32,314 nt of DNA from an uncultured Acidobacteriota bacterium (GTDB lineage: Bacteria; Acidobacteriota; Blastocatellia; RBC074): contig CADECP010000050.1 in the NCBI GenBank assembly GCA_902825875.1, positions 1 through 32,314 of the forward strand. The letters are read 5' to 3'. Of this stretch, positions 8,845 through 17,100 are shown piece by piece (the stretch's first letter is position 1; each line of letters opens with the position of its first letter). A model generated the notes under the pieces. The model had not been told where the DNA came from and made no database searches. It worked only from the letters and a program-made list of their open reading frames with translations. Both the position numbers and the translations under genes were made by a program.

Positions 8845-8868
8845 AGTTTTTCTCCCATCGAAAAAAGA

Positions 8869-8945
8869 TAGAGCAAACTTTCCAGCTTGCTCCGGTTTGA
8901 CGCCGACAATTTGCGTGAAACCGAGTCAAATGAAAAGTTTGCTCT
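8869..8945. repeat. Long imperfect palindrome
   Basis: The left arm begins TAGAGCAAACTTT at 8869-8898 and the right arm spans 8918-8945. Reverse-complemented, they match over about 29 nt with one gap, including the ends TAGAGCAAACTT and CGGTTT. The loop is about 19 nt. It fills the junction between the small secreted protein gene and the aldolase-like gene, and could fold as a hairpin in RNA. Confidence 0.75.
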
Positions 8946-9004
8946 ACAGAAATTGCTCAATTTTTTTTCGCGGCCGGACTTGCCCGACCAACGTCGGCAA
9001 ATCG

Positions 9005-9580
9005 CTACTTCAACGACACCGAAAACGGATCGCCGGACGGTTTGGCATTCGACTTTCCGACTTCGATTCGTCTTGGTGCAGGTTTGCCGTCAATTTCCAG
9101 CGCGAATTTCAGCGAGGTGACGTTCTTGTCCGCCTTAAAATCAAACCCGTCAATGTCTCCGTCGTTGGCCGACAAAAAGTGAATGCGATGGTCGCCGTCC
9201 TTTTCGATCTTGTCCTGTTCGCGGTTGACGACCACCGGAGCGCGTCCCCCGCGAACTCCTACAACTCGCCCGCGCGGGCCACGAACCACGTGCGGCGCTC
9301 TGCCCGAGCGAACGACTTTGCTTTCAGCTTCGACATCAATTCGTTTGAGCGATTTCAATTCGCCGCCTTCAGCCATCACCGAACCGTTGAAGCGGTGCAT
9401 AGTGCCATTGGTCGTCCAACGCACGTGCCATTCGTCGCCATCGCGCCAGACGTAATAGCTGATCTCATCGCCTTTAGAAAAATCCGGCTTGCCATCAAAG
9501 GTCGAGGGCGATTGCGCCATCGCCGCAGTCGTCATCACTGCCATCAAAAAGCCAACCATCAAAATCATTCGTTTCAACAT
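9005..9580 (-). CDS. Small secreted protein of unknown function
   Basis: I do not recognise a family. The 191-residue product starts MLKRMILMVGFLMAVMTTAA and has a clear signal peptide with cleavage likely after AMA (about residue 22). A strong GAGGAGA box precedes the ATG. The mature part is polar and predicted mainly beta, with a repeated-looking centre rich in Arg, Gly and Val (GRAPHVVRGPRGRVVGVRGG, about residues 97-116). An acidic section (HFLSANDGDIDGFDF) follows. There are no cysteines in the mature protein. It is probably periplasmic or secreted. The upstream gene on the same strand is separated by a 200-nt nested palindrome, so independent transcription is likely. Confidence 0.8.
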   Translation of the reverse strand: MLKRMILMVGFLMAVMTTAAMAQSPSTFDGKPDFSKGDEISYYVWRDGDEWHVRWTTNGTMHRFNGSVMAEGGELKSLKRIDVEAESKVVRSGRAPHVVRGPRGRVVGVRGGRAPVVVNREQDKIEKDGDHRIHFLSANDGDIDGFDFKADKNVTSLKFALEIDGKPAPRRIEVGKSNAKPSGDPFSVSLK

Positions 9581-9603
9581 AAAAATCTCCTCGAAGAAGA
9601 AAT

Positions 9604-9780
9604 CTCTTCCACGAAGTCACACGAAGAAACACGAAGAGAAGAAAAAAAACTTTAGACAGGATTTACAGGATTCAACAAGATGAAACGTTTGATTGAAATC
9701 CTGTTCAATCTTGTCAATCCTGTCTACTGCCTTCTTCTTTGTCTTCCTTCGTGCCCCCTTCGTGTGTCTTCGTGGAAGAG
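9604..9780. repeat. Nested double palindrome (CACGAAG outer arms, ACAGGATT inner arms)
   Basis: The outer arms start CTCTTCCACGAAG at 9604 and end in the reverse complement at 9780. Each contains two or three near-tandem CACGAAG words. Inside lies a second palindrome: 9653-9681 matches the reverse complement of 9698-9726 at 25 of 29 positions and is built of ACAGGATT-like words around a 16-nt loop. The structure occupies nearly the whole gap between two minus-strand genes and could fold into one long stem. Confidence 0.9.
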
Positions 9781-9787
9781 TCATTTG

Positions 9788-12700
9788 TTATTCAGGAGCG
9801 AGCGTTTTCAACTCGTTCCTGATTTCTCCCAGCCGTTTTTTCAGAGCCTCGAAATACTCCAGCGCGCTGCGTCCGACTTTGCGGTCGGCGCTGCCAGCCA
9901 TACGCGACAACGCGCCAAGCTGGTCAATCAGCATCGGTTGCGGATACGTGATCGGAGCCGTTGCCAATTGCGAGCGCAATGCTCGCAGCTTTTGCAGTTT
10001 GTCCGCCTGCCCTGCCGATTGCTGAATCGCGGCGTCAACGCGCTGCAAAGTTCGCCGCGCGTCAGTTGCTGTTTCGCGCACAGCCAGAAGCAATTCAAGC
10101 TGTTCTTTCAAATCGGCCAAAGTCACACCGTCTTTCGCCAATCGCGGGTCCAGCGTGACCTCTAACGGCTGCGTTTGAGTCCAGCCATCTGCCGAAAGTC
10201 GAACTTTATATTTGCCCGGCAGCGCCAGCGGCCCGAATCCGTCATACCGAAAATCCCAGGCAAAGCGATTATGCCCGGCGCGTTTGGTCAAGCTGGCCGC
10301 TCCGCCGGCAAAGCGCGGGCCGCGCATTTCGTCTTCGTCGCCTTGCATAACTCCACGCCCAGCCGGAGCTGCCTGACCAGCGCGGCTTATCACTGTGCGA
10401 ATGACTTTGTCATTTGAATCCAGAATCTCCAATTTCAATTCGCCCGCCGGTTCTGCCGCCAACACGTAATCAATCACAGCCGCTGGCGCGGGATATTCCG
10501 GCGAAGCTCCGCCGCTTCTGCCGCCGCCACTTGCTCGTCGAGTCCGAATCGCCGTCGCCGGTTTGAACAACGTCGCAGCCGAAGCCGCCACAGCATCCGT
10601 AATCTGATGAAGCGGCGAGACGTTATCCAGAATCCAGAAGGCTCTGCCCATCGTCGAAATCACCAAATCTTTTTGATGCACGCGAATGTCTGTGATCGGC
10701 GTCACCGGCAAATTGAGTTGGAACGATTGCCAGTTTTTGCCGTTGTCGAACGAGATAAACATTCCGAAATCGGTTCCGGCGTAAAGCAAACCTTCGCGGT
10801 CTGGGTCTTCGCGGACGACGCGTGTCGTGAAGTTCGCCGGGATGCCGTTCTTGCCGTCGGTTAATCGAGTCCACGTCGCGCCGTAATCGTTCGTCGCATA
10901 GATATAAGGCTGCCAGTCGTTCATCAAGTACCGATAAACCGCAATGTAGGCAGCGCCTTTGCGATGCGGCGAAGGTTCTATGTTTTGCACTCTGCCGCCG
11001 GGAGGCAAACCTTTTGGCGTGACGTTCTTCCACGTTTTGCCGTTGTCGCGCGAAACGTGAACCGGCCCGTCGTTCGCTCCTGACCACAACACGCCAGCTT
11101 CCAACGTAGATTCGCGGAAGGCGTAAATCGTCGAATAGACCTCTTCGCCTGTGATGTCGCGTGTGATCGGTTCGCCGCTGATGACCTGTTTGTCAGGTTC
11201 GTTGGCGGTCAGGTCAGGGCTGACGACTTGCCACGTCACGCCTTCATCTGTCGAACGATGCACGACGTGCGAACAGTGATAGAGCACGCGCGGATTGTGC
11301 GGAGAAACTTCAATCGGCGACACGCGCTGAAAACGGTAAAGAATGTCTTTGGGATTGTGGCCGTAACGGTTTTGCGGATGCACCCAGTAACTGACCGTCT
11401 GGCCGGTCTCGAAATTCGTCCGGTAAAACTCGCCTTTGCAGGCGCCGTAAACGATGTTCGGATTGAGCGGACTTGGCATAATCGGTCCGGTTTCGCAGCC
11501 CGGTCCTTGTTTCCACAACTGAATCGGATCGTCTGCGCGCTCCATCGTCGCGGGCAAACTCGGCACAATCAGAGTCGTGTTGTCCTGCTGAGCGCCGTAA
11601 ACCGAATAAGGAAATTGATTGTCCACCGCGACGGCGTAAATTTCCGCCGTTGGTTGGTTGTAGATAGTTGACCAACTTCGCCCGCCGTTCAGCGTGACGT
11701 TCGCTCCACCGTCGTTGGATTGAATGAAGATTTCAGGATTGTCGGGATTGATCCACATCCCCTGATTGTCGCCGTGCGGAGTCGAAATTGGCCGAAAGCT
11801 TTTGCCGCCATCCGTAGATTTGTAGAAAGCCAGGTTGTTGACGTAAACCGCGTCGGCGTTTTTCGGATCGGCGTTGATGTAGGTGTAATAAAAAGGCCGA
11901 GCGATCAATCCGCCGGTTTTGTTAATCAAAGCCCAACTCGCCCCCGAATCGTCGGAACGATATACGCCGCCTTGTCCGCCTCCGTCTTGATTGGTTGCTT
12001 CCATCAAGGCGTAAACCCGTTGAGGATTCGCCGCGCTGACATCAAGCCCGACTTTGCCAATCAAGCCTTTCGGCAATCCGTTGTCCAAATGCTTCCAGGT
12101 GTCGCCGCCGTCGGTGCTTTTGTAAATGCCGCATTCCGAAGCAGGGCCGCCGCTGACAATCGTCCAAGGTTTGCGGACGGCCTGCCAGGCGCCGGCGTAA
12201 AGCTCATTCGGATTCGCCGGATTCATCGCCAACGAAACGGCTCCGGTGCGGTCATTGATGAACAGGACTTTTTGCCAGGACTTGCCGCCGTCTTTGGTGC
12301 GGAACACGCCGCGTTCGGCATTGGCTCCAAACGGCTGGCCGAGCGCCGCTACGTAAGCGACATTGGCGTCGCGCGGATCAACTTTGACGGAGCCAATCTG
12401 CCCGGCTTCGCGCAATCCAATGTGCGTCCAGGTTTTGCCTGCGTCGGTGGATTTGTAAACGCCTCTGCCCAGAATGACATTGCTGCGAATCGCTGCGCTG
12501 CCCGTGCCGACGTAAATCACGTTGGGATCGGATTCGGCCACGGCAATCGCTCCAATCGAAGCCGTCTCGAAAAATCCATCGGAGATGTTTTGCCAACTCT
12601 GCCCGGCATCGGTGGTTTTCCAAACGCCTCCGCCGGTCGCGCCCATGTAAAACGTATGAGGCTGTCGGCGATGACCGGCCACAGCGGTGACTCTGCCACC

Positions 12701-12871
12701 ACGAGCCGGTCCGATGGAACGATAGCGCAAGCTCTGAAAAAGCTTCGCATCAACTTTGGAAACGGATTGCGGCGCGGACAGAACCGTGTCGCTGCGTGTG
12801 GAAAGCAACAAACCAAACACAGCGGCCAACATCAGGCCAACTCCCAACCGAAGGCGAGAAGACATTGCCAT
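9788..12871 (-). CDS. Secreted sortilin/VPS10-type beta-propeller protein (BNR/'glycosyl hydrolase' family)
   Basis: This 1027-residue protein begins with a signal peptide (about 1-32). It contains many Asp-box (BNR) repeats such as VWKTTDAGQSW, VYKSTDAGKTW, VFRTKDGGKSW and IYKSTDGGDTW through about residue 720, the pattern of two stacked beta-propellers as in the VPS10/sortilin domain. The last 250 residues hold a Gly-rich linker, a beta-sandwich with FAWDFRYDGFGPLALPGKY, and a helical tail (about 920-1020). Such proteins are often annotated as glycosyl hydrolases, but no catalytic residues are evident and the role is unknown. They are abundant in Acidobacteriota. AGGAG lies nine nt before the chosen ATG. 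Confidence 0.93.
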   Translation of the reverse strand: MAMSSRLRLGVGLMLAAVFGLLLSTRSDTVLSAPQSVSKVDAKLFQSLRYRSIGPARGGRVTAVAGHRRQPHTFYMGATGGGVWKTTDAGQSWQNISDGFFETASIGAIAVAESDPNVIYVGTGSAAIRSNVILGRGVYKSTDAGKTWTHIGLREAGQIGSVKVDPRDANVAYVAALGQPFGANAERGVFRTKDGGKSWQKVLFINDRTGAVSLAMNPANPNELYAGAWQAVRKPWTIVSGGPASECGIYKSTDGGDTWKHLDNGLPKGLIGKVGLDVSAANPQRVYALMEATNQDGGGQGGVYRSDDSGASWALINKTGGLIARPFYYTYINADPKNADAVYVNNLAFYKSTDGGKSFRPISTPHGDNQGMWINPDNPEIFIQSNDGGANVTLNGGRSWSTIYNQPTAEIYAVAVDNQFPYSVYGAQQDNTTLIVPSLPATMERADDPIQLWKQGPGCETGPIMPSPLNPNIVYGACKGEFYRTNFETGQTVSYWVHPQNRYGHNPKDILYRFQRVSPIEVSPHNPRVLYHCSHVVHRSTDEGVTWQVVSPDLTANEPDKQVISGEPITRDITGEEVYSTIYAFRESTLEAGVLWSGANDGPVHVSRDNGKTWKNVTPKGLPPGGRVQNIEPSPHRKGAAYIAVYRYLMNDWQPYIYATNDYGATWTRLTDGKNGIPANFTTRVVREDPDREGLLYAGTDFGMFISFDNGKNWQSFQLNLPVTPITDIRVHQKDLVISTMGRAFWILDNVSPLHQITDAVAASAATLFKPATAIRTRRASGGGRSGGASPEYPAPAAVIDYVLAAEPAGELKLEILDSNDKVIRTVISRAGQAAPAGRGVMQGDEDEMRGPRFAGGAASLTKRAGHNRFAWDFRYDGFGPLALPGKYKVRLSADGWTQTQPLEVTLDPRLAKDGVTLADLKEQLELLLAVRETATDARRTLQRVDAAIQQSAGQADKLQKLRALRSQLATAPITYPQPMLIDQLGALSRMAGSADRKVGRSALEYFEALKKRLGEIRNELKTLAPE

Positions 12872-12941
12872 AACTTGAAGCTCCTGTTTTTGAAGAATGA
12901 ATACAAACGAGTGGTGGGCGTGAAATCAGAGCGGCAGACGC

Positions 12942-13274
12942 TCAATCATCCAACGCCAACGCATATCGAAGCGCACGGTTCAGTTCCTTCAATTTGCCAT
13001 TGGATAGCGTCCCGACAAAGTGAGTCAGCTTCCGCTTGAACATCAAGGTCAGAAAATCACAGCGGATCGAGCATTCGTGCGGCAAGCCGTCTTCAACATC
13101 CAGCACAACTTCGCTTCGCAGCCCAAGGATTTCGCTGTAAACGGCGGCGCAAACGACCGTCGAAATATCATCATTCCCAGCCACAAAATCACGAGAAACC
13201 ACCACGTAAAAACCAGGCTTGTAACCGCGTTCCGGTACTTTCTCGCTTGTGCGGTAAATTTCGCCTCGCTTCAT
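12942..13274 (-). CDS. MazF/PemK-type endoribonuclease toxin
   Basis: The 110-residue protein has the PemK/MazF pattern: KRGEIYRT at the N-terminus, GFYVVVSRDF, an inner strand STVVCAAVYSE, the GLPHECSIRCDFL segment and the C-terminal VGTLSNGKLKELNRAL. MazF toxins cut mRNA at short sequence motifs when not bound by their antitoxin. The start codon directly follows the stop of the RHH gene (TAGATG), so the pair is translationally coupled. The site specificity cannot be read. The pair lies just downstream of the DGR template repeat on the same strand, where a reverse transcriptase gene would be usual. Confidence 0.93.
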   Translation of the reverse strand: MKRGEIYRTSEKVPERGYKPGFYVVVSRDFVAGNDDISTVVCAAVYSEILGLRSEVVLDVEDGLPHECSIRCDFLTLMFKRKLTHFVGTLSNGKLKELNRALRYALALDD

Positions 13275-13511
13275 CTAACTCGCCTGCTCCTTGACCAAGG
13301 CCTCTGCCTGGCGCGCCAACCGTTGACGATGCTTTCGGAAAATAGCGCGCTCTTGCTCTTCTTCGGCCAGCCGTTCCAGCCGTTCCACATATTCCTGAAC
13401 TGCCTGCCGAATGATTTGCGAGCGGTTGCGCCAGACGGTTCCGCCTTCGGTTACGAAGTGATCAATCCGCTGAATTACATTTTCGTCAATTGCGATAGCT
13501 ATTGTTTTCAT
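13275..13511 (-). CDS. Ribbon-helix-helix antitoxin partner of MazF
   Basis: I place the start at ATG 13509-13511, giving 78 residues beginning MKTIAIAIDENVIQRIDHFV. The longer upstream frame runs into the DGR template region and is not gene-like. The N-terminal strand followed by two helices (WRNRSQIIRQAVQEYVERL) is the RHH fold, which binds operator DNA as a dimer. The charged tail from about residue 50 would wrap and inhibit MazF. By analogy it should also repress its own promoter, which would lie in 13512-13700. The stop abuts the toxin start. Confidence 0.9.
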   Translation of the reverse strand: MKTIAIAIDENVIQRIDHFVTEGGTVWRNRSQIIRQAVQEYVERLERLAEEEQERAIFRKHRQRLARQAEALVKEQAS

Positions 13512-13712
13512 AGGCCGGATAGTAAATTTGATCACGCCGGAATTCCAGTCGCGGAGAAGGTGAACCTGGACGAACGTTCGATCTTGCGACCTACCAGCCC
13601 ATCCAGGCTCGGTTGATTTTCGGATGCGGTCGCCCACATCGCTGGAACACGAACTGGACTCCACTTGCACGCTCGACGAAATCCCTTCCGCCGATTCTGG
13701 CCGCGGGGAGTG

Positions 13713-13834
13713 CTCGCAAACAACACAACACGAAAACCAACATTGTTGTTGATGTCGCCGGGCGCGTTCCTGTTACGGTTGGCGGAGCGATGATTATTGA
13801 TGTTGCCCCACGAGCCGCCACGCAACACCCGGAA
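13713..13834 (-). repeat. DGR template repeat (TR)
   Basis: This non-coding 122-nt stretch is a gapless copy of the 3' end of the FGE-domain gene (14124-14245). In coding (minus) orientation it reads as FGE C-terminus with Asn codons at the variable sites (GNINNHRSANRNRN ... DINNN), the hallmark of a DGR template. It contains 24 adenines: 23 lie in the central part (13743-13804 in plus coordinates) and the outer arms are essentially A-free. All 12 differences from the variable repeat are at these adenines. It has the same strand and order as the target gene and starts 290 nt beyond the variable repeat. The MazEF-like pair lies further downstream. No reverse transcriptase is present in the window. 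Confidence 0.96.
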
Positions 13835-13915
13835 GTGTCGTGTCCCAATCCCGCCCTCTCGCCGTGACTTCGCGAACTCAATCGCTACTAACGAGAAAGG
13901 CGAAATCTCTACAAC

Positions 13916-14003
13916 GGTACGGAACCGAGAGCGGTAGCGACCGGGTTCTCGGAATGTACGATTGCCAAAAATACCCAGTCGCTACCGCTCCTGGTTCCGT
14001 ACC
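13916..14003. repeat. GGTACGGAACC palindrome between TR and VR
   Basis: The arm 13916-13946 (GGTACGGAACC, then GAGCGGTAGCGAC) matches the reverse complement of 13973-14003 with about three mismatches in 31 nt. The same family is found inside the DGR target gene at 15573-15714. It lies between the variable and template repeats, so it could fold in the template transcript or act as a terminator or recombination element. Confidence 0.92.
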
Positions 14004-14113
14004 AAATCACGAAATCTCAAAAAATATTTTCATGTCGCTCCGCTCTGCTCCGCTCCAAAAGGGAAAAAGGGAACCCAGAGCCGAGGGTAACAAGGGTAAA
14101 AAGGGTTCAAGGG

Positions 14114-17100
14114 TTACGGAGCCCTCGCAAACAACACAACACGAAAACCAACAAGGCTGAGGATGCCGCCGGGCGCGCTCCAGTGACGGTTGGCGGAGCG
14201 ATGATAATAGAGGTTGCCCCACGAGCCGCCACGCAACACCCGGAACTCACCTCTTGTCGGTCCTGGCGGATTCAACGGAATTCCCTGTTGTTTGCTCAAT
14301 TCGGCGTAATAGCTTTCGCCGTACCAATCCGAACACCATTCAAAAACATTGCCGTGCATGTCGAACAAACCAAACGGGTTTTGTTTCAATGTCCCAACCG
14401 GATGAGTCTTGTTGCCTGAATTTCCGCTGTACCAGGCATATTCACCAAGCAGTTTTTCGTCATCGCCAAAGCTGTATTCGGTGTTTGTTCCGGCTCGGCA
14501 GGCGTATTCCCATTCGGCTTCAGTGGGCAATCGGAAGTTGTAGCCCGTCGCTTCCGAAAGCTTTGTGCAGAAATCATTGGCCTGTCGCCAGGTGACGCTT
14601 TCCACCGGCAGATTGCTATCACCTTTGAAGTAGCTGGGATTGTCGCCCATCACGACCTGCCATTGCGCCTGAGTGATTTCGTATTTGCCGATGGAAAAGG
14701 CCGACAAGCGAACCCGATGCGGCGGCTTTTCGTCGTCCAAACCTTTGTTCGATCCCATCGTGAATTGGCCGCCTTGCAAAAGGACAAATTCCAGCGGACT
14801 AATGCCTGCGCCCAGACTGACGGAATACCCGGTCGGAGTTTGCGAGACGCCGAACGCGCCTCGCCCTTGTGGCGCGGTTTGCTGAGTTGGGTCGAACGGA
14901 ATTGGGGTGACGGTGACGGTCGGTCTTGGCGTTCGAGCGACGGGCGGAGTCGGTGTCACGTTCGGCGAAATCGCTGGAGTCGGCGTGACAGTTTCGTTCG
15001 GCGTGACGGTTGGCGTCGGAGAATTCCTGGCCAACAAATCGTCAATCGGCTTTTCAGGCGGTTTCGGCCACAGGGCGAACAACAACGCTCCACTCAACAT
15101 CAAGGCCGCAACGCTGACGGTCGCCGCGCGCAACCCCAACGCCGCCAGACCTTCGTTGAACAAAATGCGGCGCAGCAAATCCGGCGGGTTGACGCCCAAT
15201 CGTTTGCGCGAATGCCCGGCCAGAAAGCTGAGCAGGACAAAATCGCGCAACGGGCTGTCATCTTCCTGAACCTGAACCAACCGGGACAGGTTTCGGCGTT
15301 CGCGCCATTGGTTGAATCGCGCGGCCAGCCGTTGGCGAAAGGCTTGCCATTTTTGACGCGGCGGTTCGGGTTCGGCGAATTCCAGCGTCAACGGTTGGTC
15401 AGGATGTTTCGTCACGCGGTTCAACAAATCGCGGACGATTTGACGAACGGTGCGTTCCTGTTCGGGAGTGAATTCGGCGATCAAACGGTCGCGCCACCAA
15501 TCGGGCATGCGCCCGATGCGAAACCACGGCAACCGCACCAACCGCAAGACGCTTTCCGCCCAATCCTGCATCGGTACAGAACCGGGAGCGGTAGCGACCG
15601 GGTTCGAACGTACCCCGTCGCTACCGCTTTGGGTTCCGTACCGTTCAGCGGATACCCCGTCGCTACCGCTCTGGGTTCCGTACCGAGTGGTTCCGTACCG
15701 GGTGGTTCCGTACCATTGAGCCAATCGCCCGCCCAGATACAGCGTGATTTCCCAGCGGATTTGCGGATACACCGCGCAAGCCATCAACCACAACCATCCG
15801 TCATCGCCCAGATACGCTTTGGTTTGCGCCACCAACCATTCCACGTCGTCGGCGTCGGGCGCTCGGCGATCCAGCATTTGCCGTTTGTCGTTGGCGGCCA
15901 GCGGAGGAAACGGCGCGCCGTCGTCTTCGGGCTGTTCGGGCATCAATTCCGGCAACAAACCTACGTTCAACAATTCGCCCAAAGCCGACAGCCCTGTGAT
16001 TTTGGCCGGGATCAGCACAAAGCCGAACTGTTCGGCCAACGTGAATTCGTAATAGTTCCAGGCGGCGGGCGATTCCGGCGTCAGCAATACGCGATGCTGC
16101 CAGTAATCGAATTGCTCCAACCAGGTTTCAGGATCGGCGGTGAAGGGGTCGAAAAATCCTTTGCCGTCGGAAAACACCAGCAACCGATGATCGGGAAACC
16201 GCGCAGACAATTCGTGCAGCGTGTACGATGACGGCAACGGCTGCCCCGGCAATTCCGGCGCTCGGCACAGCCGCGCGTCGCCTTGAAAATAGAACTGGTC
16301 AACGAAAACTCCGTCGGCTTCCAATCGCAAGGCCAGTTCTTCGGCTACGCGCGCCTGTCCGTCGTGAACGCTGTCGCGGTCAATCAGCAACAGATATTCG
16401 GGCAAGCTACGCCGCCGGGCATAACGCGGCGTGAAATAACCTTTGTGAATCGTCGCGCCGACCGTGGCGGCCACGTCCAATTCGTGATGTTCGACGTGGC
16501 GATGGCGACGAAGCTCCTGCGCCGCTCGGCGAAACGGCGCAGAAGAAAACAACGGCAGGTCTTCGCGCTGAAACCGAAGTTGATGCAATTTCAGCGCGCC
16601 GCTCATTTCCAGCTTTCGCAACATCATCCGGCGACGAATCCAACGCCACACCAACCACGCCAACAACGCCAGCAACGGCAACAAACCAAGCAAAACCGTT
16701 CTCCACGGGAACGGCGGTTGTTTGGGCTGTTCAACCGGCGGCGGAGTTTGGGTTTCAGTTGGCGGCGGTAGTTCGATTGGATTTCCGCCCGGTTCCAGAA
16801 ACTCACGCTTTTCCAGCGTAGCCGAAATCCGTCCGGGATTCTGAACCGCGACGACCGGGAATTGCGGGAAATGATTCACCTCGCCAATCGTCGCCGGTTC
16901 AAATTTGATCGTTCCCAGCCATTCGTAAACTCGAATCTGGTACGGGATGGTGAATTTGCCTTCGCCGTCGGTGGTTGTCGTTTGATTCAGGAATGTGACT
17001 TCCGCGCCGGGCAACGGCGTGTCTTTGGTTTGGCTGAAAACCTGCCCTTCCAACGTGCGGTCGAGCTTGAACAACAACACCGCGGCCAGCAAAGCTGCAA

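Noticed and set aside
13532..13881. Frames over the template repeat as a small gene or decayed FGE pseudogene
   Set aside because: The FGE-like peptide is explained by the template repeat. Similarity stops sharply at both ends of a 122-nt block, and differences are at adenines only, unlike random decay.
15573..15714. CRISPR array
   Set aside because: The units are inverted as well as direct, spacing is irregular and there are no unique spacers of constant length.
14663..16231. Long plus-strand frame of 522 codons
   Set aside because: It lies antisense to the DGR target gene, has Arg/Gln-rich composition typical of a shadow frame and no recognisable domain.
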